Shown piece after piece: positions 21,517 through 31,009 of a stretch of 64,000 nt of DNA. Below the pieces are notes generated by a model. The model saw nothing but the letters and a program-made list of their open reading frames with translations, was not told the DNA's origin and did no database searches. Position 1 is the first letter of the stretch. Every line of letters begins with the position of its first letter. Source of the stretch: Burkholderia arboris (GTDB lineage: Bacteria; Pseudomonadota; Gammaproteobacteria; Burkholderiales; Burkholderiaceae); contig NZ_CABVPX010000016.1 in NCBI RefSeq assembly GCF_902499125.1, forward strand, positions 1-64,000. Reading direction: 5' to 3'. The position numbers were made by a program, and so were the translations under genes.

Positions 21517-22005
21517 ATGCCGGGAATGACTCGTGCCGCGCCGATCAACATCGGCATCGGCGACAAGGGCCGCAAGAAGATCCCGGACGGCCTGTCGGGG
21601 CTGCTCGCCGATACGTTCTCGCTGTACCTGAGGACCCACAATTTCCACTGGAACGTCACGGGCCCGATGTTCAACACGCTGCACCTGATGTTCGAGGCGC
21701 AGTACAACGCACTGCGGCTCGCGGTCGATTCGGTCGCCGAGCGCATTCGCACGCTCGGCGTCGTTGCGCCGGGCACGTTCGCCGATTTCGCGAAACTGTC
21801 GTCGGTGCCGCAAGCGAAGGGCATGCCGGCCGCCGAGGAGATGATCCGCCAGCTCGTCGAAGGGCACGAGACGGTCGTGCGCACCGCACGCGACAGCTTC
21901 CCGATCGCCGACGCGGCGAGCGACGAGCCGACTGCTGACCTGCTGACGCAGCGCCTGCAGACGCATGAAAAGACCGCGTGGAGGCTGCTGTCGCTGCTCG
22001 CGTAA
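21517..22005 (+). CDS. dps: DNA-binding protein from starved cells / ferritin-like Dps
   Basis: Dodecameric ferritin-like protein that oxidises Fe(II) with peroxide and protects DNA; 162 residues. Ferroxidase-site residues are visible in the THNFHWNVTGP helix and in AVDSVAERIRTLG. The N-terminus is basic (RKKIPDG), as needed for DNA contact. The chosen ATG has AGGAG eight bases upstream; an earlier in-frame ATG lacks this. The gene follows katG and the 51-residue ORF and corresponds to dpsA of the katG-dpsA unit in B. pseudomallei. Expression from the katG promoter by readthrough is likely. Confidence 0.94.
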   Translation: MPGMTRAAPINIGIGDKGRKKIPDGLSGLLADTFSLYLRTHNFHWNVTGPMFNTLHLMFEAQYNALRLAVDSVAERIRTLGVVAPGTFADFAKLSSVPQAKGMPAAEEMIRQLVEGHETVVRTARDSFPIADAASDEPTADLLTQRLQTHEKTAWRLLSLLA

Positions 22006-22215
22006 GCACGGCACGGCCGCGAACGGCTGCCTTTCGGTCCGATCCGCCGAGATGTCGAACCTGTCCCTTGATTGATGCGCACGACGGCACAGCCGCCTGC
22101 AGCGGGCCCGGGCGGCGTATGCCCGCCCGCCGGCAGCCGGCTGCGGGCTGCCCCGACATGACGCGAAGCGCCGCTCGGCTCTAAAATGCCGGGGTTATCT
22201 TCCCGGTGCTTCGCC

Positions 22216-23079
22216 ATGCTTGCCCGCTTTCCCCTGTATCTGCGGCTCGTCCGGATGGACAAGCCGATCGGCAGCCTGCTGCTGCTGTGGCCGACGCTCA
22301 ACGCGCTGTGGATCGCGTCGGACGGCCACCCGCGCTGGCCGCTGCTCGTGATCTTCACGCTCGGCACGCTGCTGATGCGCTCGGCCGGCTGCGCGATGAA
22401 CGACTACGCCGACCGCGATTTCGACCGTCACGTGAAGCGCACGGCCGACCGGCCGCTGACGTCGGGCAAGATCCGCGCATGGGAGGCCGTCGCGATCGCG
22501 GTCGGGCTGTCGTTCATCGCATTCCTGCTGATCCTGCCGCTGAACACGCTGACGAAGGAGCTGTCTGTCGTCGCGCTGTTCGTCGCGGGCTCGTATCCGT
22601 TCATGAAGCGCTTCTTCGCGATTCCGCAGGCGTATCTCGGCATCGCGTTCGGCTTCGGGATCCCGATGGCGTTCGCGGCCGTGCAGGACACGGTACCGGT
22701 GATCGCGTGGATCATGCTGATCGCGAACATCTTCTGGTCGGTCGCGTACGACACCGAGTACGCAATGGTCGATCGCGACGACGACATCAAGATCGGCATC
22801 CGTACGTCCGCACTGACGTTCGGCCGCTTCGACGTCGCGGCCGTGATGGCGTGCTACGCGGTGACGCTCGGTATCTACGTGTGGGTCGGCGTGACGCTCG
22901 GCTTCGGTCTCGTGTACTGGGCCGGCTGGGCCGCCGCGGCCGGCTGCGCGCTGTATCACTACACGCTGATCAAGGACCGTGAGCGGATGCCGTGCTTCGC
23001 GGCGTTCCGGCACAACAACTGGCTCGGCGGCGTGCTGTTCGCGGGGATCGCCGCGCATTACCTGCTGGCGGGTAACTGA
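22216..23079 (+). CDS. ubiA: 4-hydroxybenzoate polyprenyltransferase
   Basis: Inner-membrane enzyme that attaches the polyprenyl tail to 4-hydroxybenzoate in ubiquinone synthesis. It has 287 residues and about eight to nine helices. The two aspartate-rich Mg-diphosphate motifs are NDYADRDFD (helix 2 end) and DRDDDIKIG (helix 6 end), and the N-terminus [19 protein letters not shown] is typical. The internal ATG was chosen as start because it gives the normal length; a TAAAAT box lies at about 22182. It converges on proC across a shared terminator. Confidence 0.96.
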   Translation: MLARFPLYLRLVRMDKPIGSLLLLWPTLNALWIASDGHPRWPLLVIFTLGTLLMRSAGCAMNDYADRDFDRHVKRTADRPLTSGKIRAWEAVAIAVGLSFIAFLLILPLNTLTKELSVVALFVAGSYPFMKRFFAIPQAYLGIAFGFGIPMAFAAVQDTVPVIAWIMLIANIFWSVAYDTEYAMVDRDDDIKIGIRTSALTFGRFDVAAVMACYAVTLGIYVWVGVTLGFGLVYWAGWAAAAGCALYHYTLIKDRERMPCFAAFRHNNWLGGVLFAGIAAHYLLAGN

Positions 23080-23110
23080 ACGAAGCCGCGCGCCCGGCGC
23101 GCTGCCAATA

Positions 23111-23138
23111 AAAAAGCGGCCTGATGGCCGCTTTTTTT
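23111..23138. terminator. Bidirectional terminator between ubiA and proC
   Basis: AAAAAGCGGCC-TGAT-GGCCGCTTTTTTT forms a stem with A- and T-runs on both sides, so it can end both converging genes. Confidence 0.93.
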
Positions 23139-23175
23139 ACGTCGCGTGCCGGAGACCCGGCGGGCGCGACCGTGC

Positions 23176-23988
23176 TTACGCGCGGCCGAGTTCGTCGCCC
23201 ATTTCCTTCGCACGCGCTTCGGCCGCGAGCGCGCCGCGCACGATCGCTTCCTTCACGCCTTGCGCGTCGAACGCCGCGAGCGCAGCGGCCGTCGTGCCAC
23301 CCTTCGACGTCACGCGCTCGCGCAGCACGCTCGCCGGCTCGCCCGATTGCGCGGCCAGTTGCGCGGCGCCCGTGAACGTCGCGACCGCGAGCGCGCGACC
23401 TTGCTCGTCGTTCATGCCGAGGCGGCGCGCAGCTTCCTGCAGTGCTTCGATGAAATAGAACACGTACGCGGGGCCGCTGCCCGAAATGGCCGTGACGGCG
23501 TCGAGCTGCGATTCGTCGTCGAACCACACGATCTCGCCGACCGCGCCGAGCACGTTCGATGCGAGTTCGCGGCCCGCCGCGTCGACGCCCGGCAGCGCGG
23601 CGAGGCCCGTCACGCCCATGCCGACCAGCGCAGGCGTGTTCGGCATCGTGCGCACGACGCGCGCGTAGTCGCCGAGCCAGCGCGCGAGATCCGTGCCGCG
23701 GATGCCCGCCGCGATGCTGATCACGAGCTGCGACGTCAGGTGCGGCGCGAGCGCCTGTGCGACGTCCTTCAGCACCTGCGGCTTCACCGCGAGCACGATC
23801 GCGTCGTACCCGGCGAGCGTCGCGTCGGTGGCCGCGCCGGTGCGCACGCCGAATTGCTGCGCGGCGCGCGCGCGGACGTCTTCGTTGACGTCGATGGCAT
23901 ACAGGCCGTCAGCGGCGACGCCGCGCTTGATCAGGCCGCCGATCAGGGCCGCGGCCATGTTGCCGCCGCCGATGAATGCGATTTTCAT
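23176..23988 (-). CDS. proC: Pyrroline-5-carboxylate reductase
   Basis: Last step of proline synthesis: NAD(P)H reduction of pyrroline-5-carboxylate. It has 270 residues. The Rossmann motif is at the very start (MKIAFIGGGNMAAALIGGL), followed by DAIVLAVKPQVL, RTMPNTPALVGMG and AISGSGPAYVFYFIEALQEAA, all diagnostic. It follows yggS by 51 bases on the same strand, a widespread pairing, and ends at the shared terminator. Confidence 0.97.
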   Translation of the reverse strand: MKIAFIGGGNMAAALIGGLIKRGVAADGLYAIDVNEDVRARAAQQFGVRTGAATDATLAGYDAIVLAVKPQVLKDVAQALAPHLTSQLVISIAAGIRGTDLARWLGDYARVVRTMPNTPALVGMGVTGLAALPGVDAAGRELASNVLGAVGEIVWFDDESQLDAVTAISGSGPAYVFYFIEALQEAARRLGMNDEQGRALAVATFTGAAQLAAQSGEPASVLRERVTSKGGTTAAALAAFDAQGVKEAIVRGALAAEARAKEMGDELGRA

Positions 23989-24039
23989 GATGTCCGAATG
24001 AGCAGGTGAGTGAACGGAAAGGCGGAAATGGCGCGGCGC

Positions 24040-24738
24040 TCAGTGCGAATAATCGCGCGCGCCGAAGATCGCGGTGCCGACGCGCACGATCGTCGCGCCT
24101 TCGAGCACGGCCGCGTCGAGATCGGCGGACATGCCCATCGACAGCGTGTCGAGCGGCAGGCCGTCGGCGCGCAACGTGTCGAACAGCGCGCGCAGCGCAC
24201 GATGCGGCACGCGTTGTGCATCGGTATCGCCGGCCGGTTCGGGAATCGCCATCAGGCCGCGCAGCCGCAGCGACGGCAGCGCGGCAACCGCGCGCGCGAC
24301 CTCGGCCACGTCGGCCGGCGCGACGCCGCTCTTCGACGCCTCGCCGCTGATGTTCACCTGCACGCACACGTTGAGCGGCGGCAGGTGGGCGGGGCGCTGT
24401 TCCGACAGGCGCTGCGCGATCTTCAGCCGGTCGACCGAATGGACCCAGTCGAAGCGCTCGGCGACGGGGCGCGTCTTGTTCGATTGCAGCGGCCCGATGA
24501 AATGCCATTCGAGGCTTGCGCGCAGGTCGGCGAGCGCGTCGATCTTGTCGATCGATTCCTGCACGTAGTTTTCACCGAACGCGCGTTGTCCGGCTTCATG
24601 CGCGGCGCGCACGTCGTCGGCGGGGAACGTCTTCGACACGGCGAGCAGCGAGATGGTGGCGGGATCGCGGCCGGCCGCGCGGGCGGCGTCGGCAATGCGG
24701 CGATGAACGGAGTCGAGACGGGCGGCAAGATCGGACAT
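24040..24738 (-). CDS. yggS: PLP homeostasis protein YggS/PLPBP
   Basis: Pyridoxal-phosphate-binding protein with a single alanine-racemase-like TIM barrel, 232 residues, that balances PLP and affects amino-acid metabolism. Lys36 in LLAVSKTFP binds PLP. FGENYVQE, WHFIGPLQSNK and the phosphate-binding end LSMGMSADLDAAVLEGATIVRVGTAIFG are all present. A longer in-frame start would add an uninformative 12-residue or longer tail, so the ATG before SDLAARLDSV was taken. It lies directly upstream of proC, consistent with the family's link to amino-acid metabolism. Confidence 0.95.
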   Translation of the reverse strand: MSDLAARLDSVHRRIADAARAAGRDPATISLLAVSKTFPADDVRAAHEAGQRAFGENYVQESIDKIDALADLRASLEWHFIGPLQSNKTRPVAERFDWVHSVDRLKIAQRLSEQRPAHLPPLNVCVQVNISGEASKSGVAPADVAEVARAVAALPSLRLRGLMAIPEPAGDTDAQRVPHRALRALFDTLRADGLPLDTLSMGMSADLDAAVLEGATIVRVGTAIFGARDYSH

Positions 24739-24857
24739 GACGGGCACGAAAGCAGGCACGGAAGCGGGCATGAAGCCGATGCGCCGCGACACGCGGCGCA
24801 TCGATCCGCTCATTATACGGACGCCGCGCACACGCCCGTCATTGGCGGGAGCAGGGC

Positions 24858-26084
24858 TCAGCCGTACAGCAAATGCTCGACCAGCTGGACCCAGTGGGCG
24901 ACCGGAATCTGCGTGCCGCTCTGCAGGTGTGCGATGCAGCCGATGTTGCCGGACACGATCATCTGCGGTTCGAGCGCCTGCAGCTTCAGCAGCTTCTGCT
25001 TGCGCAACCGGTACGACAGCGACGGCTGCGTCAGCGAATAGGTGCCGGCCGAGCCGCAGCACAGATGGCTGTCGGCCGGCAGCCGCACGTCGATGCCGAG
25101 CGTCTCGAGCAGCCGTTCGACCTTGCCGCGCGACTGCTGGCCGTGCTGCAGCGTGCACGGCGGGTGGTACGCGACCGTATGAATCGCGCGGCGCCGCGCG
25201 AGCGTCGCGAGTTCCGCCTCGAACGCGAGCAGCACGTCGGAGATGTCGCGCGTCAGCGACACGATGCGCTGCGCCTTTTCCGCGTAGGCCGGATCGTCGC
25301 GCAGCAGATGTGCATATTCGAGCACCGTCGCGCCGCAGCCCGACGCATTCATCACGATTGCCTCGGCGCCCTGTTCGACGTGCGGCCACCACGCGTCGAT
25401 GTTGCGGCGCGCGTCGTCGAGCGCTTCGTCGTGATAGTTCAGGTGCAGGCGGATCGCGCCGCAGCAGCCCGCGTCGGGCGCGACGACCGTCTCGATGCCG
25501 AGCGCGTCGAGCACGCGCGCGGTCGCGATGTTGATGTTGGGCAGCATCGACGGCTGCACGCAGCCGCCGAGCATCAGCATCTTGCGCGTATGCGTGCGGT
25601 GCGGCCATTCGAGCAGCCGCGTGCGCGGCGGCACCTTGTCGCGCAGCCGCTTCGGCAACAGCGGCCGCACGTGCTGGCCGAGCCGCATCACCGGCGAGAA
25701 CAGCGCGGCGTTCGGCACGAGGCTCGCGAGCACGCGGCGCATCAGGCGTTGCTGCACGGGGCGCTGCACCTGTGCTTCGACGTGCTTGCGGCCGATCTCG
25801 ACGAGCCGGCCGTACTGGACGCCGGACGGGCAGGTCGTCTCGCAGCTGCGGCACGTGAGGCAGCGGTCGAGGTGCTGCTGCGTGCTGCGCGTGACGGGCG
25901 CCCCTTCGACCATCTGCTTGATCAGGTAGATGCGGCCGCGCGGGCCGTCGAGTTCGTCGCCGAGGAGCTGGTAGGTCGGGCAGGTCGCGGTGCAGAACCC
26001 GCAGTGCACGCACTTGCGCAGGATCGCGTCGGCCTCGTCGCCGTCGGGCGTGTTGCGGATGAAATCGGCGAGGTTCGTTTGCAT
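24858..26084 (-). CDS. glcF: Glycolate oxidase iron-sulfur subunit
   Basis: Electron-transfer subunit of the membrane-associated glycolate dehydrogenase GlcDEF, 408 residues. Two 4Fe-4S motifs lie in the first 80 residues (CVHCGFCTATCPTY and CLTCRSCETTCPSG). Two CCG domains follow, at GCCGAIRLHLNYHD and HPPCTLQHGQQSRGK...LCCGSAGTYSL. It begins MQTNLADFIRNTPDG. It is separated from glcE by seven bases and is the last gene of the glc group, with 119 bases before yggS. Confidence 0.95.
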   Translation of the reverse strand: MQTNLADFIRNTPDGDEADAILRKCVHCGFCTATCPTYQLLGDELDGPRGRIYLIKQMVEGAPVTRSTQQHLDRCLTCRSCETTCPSGVQYGRLVEIGRKHVEAQVQRPVQQRLMRRVLASLVPNAALFSPVMRLGQHVRPLLPKRLRDKVPPRTRLLEWPHRTHTRKMLMLGGCVQPSMLPNINIATARVLDALGIETVVAPDAGCCGAIRLHLNYHDEALDDARRNIDAWWPHVEQGAEAIVMNASGCGATVLEYAHLLRDDPAYAEKAQRIVSLTRDISDVLLAFEAELATLARRRAIHTVAYHPPCTLQHGQQSRGKVERLLETLGIDVRLPADSHLCCGSAGTYSLTQPSLSYRLRKQKLLKLQALEPQMIVSGNIGCIAHLQSGTQIPVAHWVQLVEHLLYG

Positions 26085-26091
26085 CGATCCC

Positions 26092-27180
26092 TCAGAGATC
26101 AGGGTAGAGCCGGCCGCGGTTGAAGATGCGCGCGGGATCGAACGCGGCCTTCAGCCCGCGGTGGATTTTCATCATCGGGGCGGGGAGCGGCGTGAACACG
26201 CCCGCGCTGCGGTCGTACGCGTCGCCCGCGCGGAACAGCGTCGCGTGGCCGCCAGCCTGCTTCGCGCTCATGCGCACGGTCTGCGCATCGGCGTCGGTGA
26301 TCCACCAGCGCTGCGCGCCGCCCCATTCCATCAGCTGGGTGCCGGGCAGGTGCATCGGTTCGGTGATCGACGGCAATGCGAGGCGCCACAGCGCGTAGCC
26401 AGGCGGGATGCCGTTGAAGAACGGGTCGGTATGCTCGCGCAGGCCGGCCCAGAAGCGCTCGGCTTCGACCGCGTCGACGACTTCGCCGCCGAGCAGCGTC
26501 TTCGCGGATTTCACGGCCGCTTCGGCGCCCGACAGGCGCAGCACGAGCGTGCCGTTGCGCCAGGCGCTGGCGCTGACGGGCAACGGATGGCCGCCCCATT
26601 CGTTGAGCTTGCGCACCGCGTCGGTCGCGGTCATCTCGAACTTCAGCGTGACCTCGGCGACGGGCATCGGCAGCACCTTGATCGACAGGTCGAGCATCAG
26701 CCCGAGCGTGCCGAGCGCGCCGGCCATCAGCCGCGACACGTCGTAGCCGGCGACGTTCTTCACGACCTGCCCGCCGAACCGCAGCAGCTCGCCGCGGCCG
26801 TTCATCAGCGCGACGCCGAGCACGAAATCGCGCGGGGCGCCGCAGGTGGCGCGGCGCGGGCCCGCGAGGCCGGCCGCGACGCAGCCGCCGACCGTGGCCG
26901 CGCGGCCGAAGTGCGGCGGCTCGAACGGCAGCATCTGGCCGCACTCGGCGAGGACGGTTTCAAGCTGCGCGAGCGGCGTGCCCGCGCGGACCGTGACGAC
27001 GAGTTCGGCCGGGTCGTACGACACGACGCCCTGAAACGCGCGCGTGTCGAGAATTTCGCCTTCGAGCGCCTGGCCGTACCAGTCCTTGGTGCCGCCGCCG
27101 CGAATCCGCAGCGGCCGGCCATCGGCACTGGCCGCGCGGATGCGCTCGGCCCATCCGGCGACGATGTCGTCCTCTTCCAT
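26092..27180 (-). CDS. glcE: Glycolate oxidase FAD-binding subunit
   Basis: Second FAD-domain subunit of glycolate dehydrogenase, 362 residues. It is a shortened relative of GlcD: the FAD-binding region has RIRGGGTKDWYG, GGCVAAGLAGPRRATCGAPRDFVLG and GGQVVKNVAGYDVSRLMAGALGTLGLML. The larger substrate domain of GlcD is reduced. It lies between glcD (140 bases upstream) and glcF (7 bases downstream), so the order D-E-F matches E. coli. The 140-base glcD-glcE gap shows no obvious hairpin. Confidence 0.94.
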   Translation of the reverse strand: MEEDDIVAGWAERIRAASADGRPLRIRGGGTKDWYGQALEGEILDTRAFQGVVSYDPAELVVTVRAGTPLAQLETVLAECGQMLPFEPPHFGRAATVGGCVAAGLAGPRRATCGAPRDFVLGVALMNGRGELLRFGGQVVKNVAGYDVSRLMAGALGTLGLMLDLSIKVLPMPVAEVTLKFEMTATDAVRKLNEWGGHPLPVSASAWRNGTLVLRLSGAEAAVKSAKTLLGGEVVDAVEAERFWAGLREHTDPFFNGIPPGYALWRLALPSITEPMHLPGTQLMEWGGAQRWWITDADAQTVRMSAKQAGGHATLFRAGDAYDRSAGVFTPLPAPMMKIHRGLKAAFDPARIFNRGRLYPDL

Positions 27181-27320
27181 GTTCTGTTGCTGCCTCGACT
27201 TGTTGTTCGGTCGATTGTACCGGGGTGGCGCGATTCCACATCGCGACTATCCCTAAGCCCCGTATTGCATACCGCATGCCCGTGCGGACGCGCGCGCGGG
27301 CCGCGGCCCCCGCGCGACGC

Positions 27321-28814
27321 TCAGAAGCGCGGCAGGTCGGGGTGCGGCAGCAGCCCGCCGCGCACGTGCTGGCGGCCGTATTCGGCGCAGCGCGCGCGGG
27401 TCGGGATCCCCTTGTCCGGATTCAGCAACCCGGCCGGATCGAATGCGCGCTTGACCGCGAAGAATGCATCGCGCTCCTGCGGCGAGAACTGTACGCACAT
27501 CGAATTGAGCTTCTCGATGCCGACACCGTGTTCGCCCGTCACGCTGCCGCCGAATTCCACGCAGCATTCGAGGATTTCCGCGCCGAACTGCTCGGCACGG
27601 TGCAGCTCGTCCGGATCGTTCGCGTTGTACAGGATCAGCGGATGCATGTTGCCGTCGCCCGCATGGAACACGTTGATGCAGCGTAACCCGTAGCGCGTCT
27701 CGAGTTGTTCGATGCGCGCGAGCAGCGGACCGATCGCGCGGCGCGGCACGGTGCCGTCCATGCAGTAGTAATCCGCGGAAATGCGGCCGGCTGCCGGGAA
27801 CGCGTTCTTGCGGCCCGACCAGTAGCGCAGCCGCTCCTGTTCGTTGCGCGACACCTGGATGCGCGTCGCGCCGTGTTCGCGCAGCACGGCCGTCATCCGC
27901 ACGATCTCCTCGGCGACTTCTTCCGGCGTGCCGTCCGATTCGCACAGCAGGATCGCCTTCGCATCGAGGTCGTAGCCCGCGTGCGTGAACGCCTCGACGG
28001 CCTGTGTGGCCGGCTTGTCCATCATCTCGAGCCCAGCGGGGATGATGCCCGACGCGATGATCGCCGCGACGGCCTCGCCGCCCTTGACGACGTCGTCAAA
28101 GCTCGCCATCACGAGCTGCGCGGTCTGCGGCTTCGGGATCAGCCGCACCGTCACTTCGGTGACGATCGCGAACATCCCTTCGCTGCCGATCATCACGGCG
28201 AGCAGGTCGAGGCCGGGCATGTCGAGCGCGAGCGAGCCGAATTCGACGACCTCGCCGTCGATCGTCACCGCGCGCACACGCATCACGTTGTGTACGGTCA
28301 GTCCGTATTTCAGGCAATGGACGCCGCCGGAATTTTCCGCGACGTTGCCGCCGATCGTGCACGCGATCTGCGATGAAGGATCGGGCGCGTAATACAGGCC
28401 GTACGGCGCGGCGGCTTCCGAGATCGCGAGGTTGCGCACGCCGGGTTGCACGGTCGCCGTGCGCGCGTACGGATCGACTTCGACGATGCGCGTGAAGCGC
28501 GCGAGCGACAGCACGACGCCGAGCGCGATCGGCAGCGCGCCGCCCGACAGGCTCGTGCCTGCGCCGCGCGGCACGATCGGCACTTCCATGCGGCGGCAGA
28601 TCTGCACGATCCGCTGCACCTGCGATTCGGTTTCCGGCAGCGCGACCGCGAGCGGCAGGCGGCGGTACGCGGACAGGCCATCGCATTCGTACGGCGCCGT
28701 GTCTTCGTCGCGGTACAGCAGGCAGTGCGTCGGCAGCACGGCCATCAGCGCCTGCACCACTTCGCGCTGGCGCTGCGCGCGGGCCGCGCTCGACAGTTCG
28801 ACGGGAGCGTTCAT
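27321..28814 (-). CDS. glcD: Glycolate oxidase subunit GlcD
   Basis: Catalytic FAD subunit oxidising glycolate to glyoxylate, 497 residues. The PP-loop for FAD is IVPRGAGTSLSGGALP, then DPSSQIACTIGGNVAENSGGVHCLKYGLT and MIGSEGMFAIVTEVTVRLIP. The C-terminal flavin-contact motifs are HAGDGNMHPLILYN and GSVTGEHGVGIEKL. It starts MNAPVELSSAARAQRQ with a GGAGA-type site (aggagacctc) upstream. It is the second gene of a minus-strand group starting with another FAD-linked oxidase; no glcB, glcC or glcA is in view. Confidence 0.95.
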   Translation of the reverse strand: MNAPVELSSAARAQRQREVVQALMAVLPTHCLLYRDEDTAPYECDGLSAYRRLPLAVALPETESQVQRIVQICRRMEVPIVPRGAGTSLSGGALPIALGVVLSLARFTRIVEVDPYARTATVQPGVRNLAISEAAAPYGLYYAPDPSSQIACTIGGNVAENSGGVHCLKYGLTVHNVMRVRAVTIDGEVVEFGSLALDMPGLDLLAVMIGSEGMFAIVTEVTVRLIPKPQTAQLVMASFDDVVKGGEAVAAIIASGIIPAGLEMMDKPATQAVEAFTHAGYDLDAKAILLCESDGTPEEVAEEIVRMTAVLREHGATRIQVSRNEQERLRYWSGRKNAFPAAGRISADYYCMDGTVPRRAIGPLLARIEQLETRYGLRCINVFHAGDGNMHPLILYNANDPDELHRAEQFGAEILECCVEFGGSVTGEHGVGIEKLNSMCVQFSPQERDAFFAVKRAFDPAGLLNPDKGIPTRARCAEYGRQHVRGGLLPHPDLPRF

Positions 28815-28855
28815 GAGGTCTCCTGCAGCAGGCGGCGCGATGGTGCGCCGCCGTG

Positions 28856-30265
28856 TCAGCACGTGAAAATCTTGCCCGGATTCATCAGGTTGCGCGGATC
28901 GAGCGCGAGCTTGATCGCGCGCATCGTGTCGATCGCGTTGTCGCCGTGCTCCTTCGGCAGGAAACGCATCTTGTGCAGCCCGACGCCGTGCTCGCCCGTG
29001 CAGGTGCCGCCGAGGCGCAGCGCGCGCTCGACGATCCGGTCGTTGATGTGCTCGGCTTCGGCGATTTCCTCGGGTTTGCCGGGATCGATCAGGATCGCGA
29101 CGTGGAAATTGCCGTCGCCGACGTGACCGACGATCGGGCAGGGCAGCGACGACGCGCGCAGGTCGACTTCGGTTTCCTCGACGCATGCGGCGAGCTGCGA
29201 GATCGGCACGCACACGTCGGTCGTCACCGCGCGACAGCCGGGCTTCAGCTGCAGCATCGCGAAGTACGCGTTGTGGCGCGCGGCCCAGAGCCGGGTACGG
29301 TCCTCGGGGCGCGTCGCCCATTCGAAGCCCTGGCCGTTGTTCTGGCCGGCGAGCGCCTGCACGAGCTCGGCCTGTTCCTTCACGCCGGCCTCGGTGCCGT
29401 GGAATTCGAAGAACAGCGTCGGCGCTTCGGTCAGCGTCAGGTTCGAATGGCGGTTGATCGAACGCACGGCGAGCGCATCGACGAATTCGACGCGCGCGAT
29501 CGGCACGCCGATCTGGATCGTCTCGATCACGGTGCGTACTGCGTCGCCCATCGTCGGGAACGTGCAGATGGCGGCCGATACGGCTTCGGGCAGCGGGTGC
29601 AGGCGCAGCGTGATCTCGGTGATCACGCCGAGCGTGCCTTCGGACCCGACGAACAGGCGCGTGAGGTCGTAGCCGGCCGACGACTTGCGGGCGCGCGAGC
29701 CGGTTTTCACCACGCGGCCGTCGGCGAGCACCGCGGTCAGGCCGAGCACGTTCTCGCGCATCGTGCCGTAGCGCACGGCGTTGGTGCCCGATGCGCGGGT
29801 CGCGGTCATTCCGCCGATGCTGGCGTCGGCGCCCGGGTCGATCGGGAAGAACAGGCCGGTGTCGCGCAGCGCTTCGTTGAGCGCCTTGCGCGTGATGCCC
29901 GGCTCGACCGTTACAGTCAGGTCTTCGGCGTTGATCGACAGCACACGGTTCATTTCCGACAGGTCGAGCGACACGCCGCCGCGCACCGCGAGCAGGTGGC
30001 CTTCCAGCGACGAGCCGGCGCCGTACGGGATCAGCGGTACGCTGTAGAGCGAGCACAGCGACACGACTTCGCATACGTCGTCGGTGCTGTGCGCGAACAC
30101 GACGGCGTCGGGCAGTTGCGGATCGAACGGCGATTCGTCGCGGCCGTGGTGGGCGCGGACCGCGTCGGCGGTCGACACGCGCTCGCCGAAGGCGGCGCGC
30201 AGCGCATCGAGCATGGCGGGGGGCAGCGGGCGGCGCGTGGTGGCCGGCGGGGCAGGGTGATTCAC
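28856..30265 (-). CDS. FAD-linked 2-hydroxyacid oxidase, GlcD/D-lactate dehydrogenase-like (GTG start)
   Basis: FAD-binding type 4 oxidase of 469 residues, related to but distinct from the neighbouring GlcD. FAD motif LIPYGAGSSLEGHLLA (the E of SSLEGH is typical of D-lactate dehydrogenase (cytochrome) types), then DPGADASIGGMTATRASGTNAVRYGTMRENV and the C-terminal VGHVGDGNFHVAILID and CTGEHGVGLHKM. No ATG fits; a GTG with AGGAGA five bases upstream is the start. It is 41 bases before glcD, so both are likely cotranscribed. D-lactate or another short 2-hydroxyacid is the probable substrate; the sequence does not settle which. Confidence 0.87.
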   Translation of the reverse strand: MNHPAPPATTRRPLPPAMLDALRAAFGERVSTADAVRAHHGRDESPFDPQLPDAVVFAHSTDDVCEVVSLCSLYSVPLIPYGAGSSLEGHLLAVRGGVSLDLSEMNRVLSINAEDLTVTVEPGITRKALNEALRDTGLFFPIDPGADASIGGMTATRASGTNAVRYGTMRENVLGLTAVLADGRVVKTGSRARKSSAGYDLTRLFVGSEGTLGVITEITLRLHPLPEAVSAAICTFPTMGDAVRTVIETIQIGVPIARVEFVDALAVRSINRHSNLTLTEAPTLFFEFHGTEAGVKEQAELVQALAGQNNGQGFEWATRPEDRTRLWAARHNAYFAMLQLKPGCRAVTTDVCVPISQLAACVEETEVDLRASSLPCPIVGHVGDGNFHVAILIDPGKPEEIAEAEHINDRIVERALRLGGTCTGEHGVGLHKMRFLPKEHGDNAIDTMRAIKLALDPRNLMNPGKIFTC

Positions 30266-30401
30266 GAATGTCTCCTGACTGCTTGTCAAACTTTCGGCCC
30301 ATTCTACGCTGTAACGCCCGCTGCGCCTCCCGCCGCGGGCTGCGATAATCGCGTTCCAGCCAACCGGGCCGCATCGCGGCCGCGCACGAGAGGACATTCG
30401 C

Positions 30402-30953
30402 ATGGGCAACCGCTTGAGCAAGATCGCGACGCGCACGGGCGACGACGGCACCACCGGCCTCGGCGACGGACGGCGCATCGGCAAGGACGACGCGCGGATC
30501 GCCGCGATCGGCGACGTCGACGAACTGAATTCGAATCTCGGCGTGCTGCTGGCCGAGACGCTGCCGGACGACGTGCGCACGGCGCTCGTCACGATCCAGC
30601 ACGACCTGTTCGATCTCGGCGGCGAGCTGTGCATCCCCGGCCATGCGGTGCTCGACGACACGCACCTCGCTCGCCTCGACCGGTGGCTCGCCGACTACAA
30701 CGCGACCCTGCCGCCGCTGAAGGAATTCATCCTGCCGGCCGGCTCGCGGGCGGCGTCGCTCGCGCACGTCTGCCGGACCGTGTGCCGCCGCGCGGAGCGC
30801 TCGATCGTCGCGCTCGGGCGCCATGACACGCTCCATGATGCGCCGCGGCGCTACGTGAACCGGCTGTCCGACCTGCTGTTCGTGCTCGCGCGCGTGCTGA
30901 ACCGCGCCGGCGGCGGGGCCGACGTGCTGTGGGAGCGCGGGCGCGTCCGCTGA
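30402..30953 (+). CDS. ATP:cob(I)alamin adenosyltransferase, PduO type
   Basis: Makes adenosylcobalamin from cob(I)alamin and ATP in the cytosol; 183 residues. Family signatures are TRTGDDGTTGLGDGRRIGKDD near the N-terminus (ATP binding), DELNSNLG, FDLGGELC, FILPAGS and RRAERSIVAL...YVNRLSDLLFVLARVLN. It is of the PduO/MMAB class rather than CobA. No cobalamin riboswitch or cobalamin operon is visible nearby; it stands alone before hmp. A possible -10 (GATAAT) lies near 30341. Confidence 0.93.
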   Translation: MGNRLSKIATRTGDDGTTGLGDGRRIGKDDARIAAIGDVDELNSNLGVLLAETLPDDVRTALVTIQHDLFDLGGELCIPGHAVLDDTHLARLDRWLADYNATLPPLKEFILPAGSRAASLAHVCRTVCRRAERSIVALGRHDTLHDAPRRYVNRLSDLLFVLARVLNRAGGGADVLWERGRVR

Positions 30954-31009
30954 CGCGCCGTCGCGTTTTTGCGCACTGCGACAATTTGCCCAGGGAGCGT
31001 GTATTTTTA

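Noticed and set aside
30266..30401. Cobalamin riboswitch before the adenosyltransferase gene
   Set aside because: The gap is only 136 bases and no cobalamin box (GCCACTG) is present.
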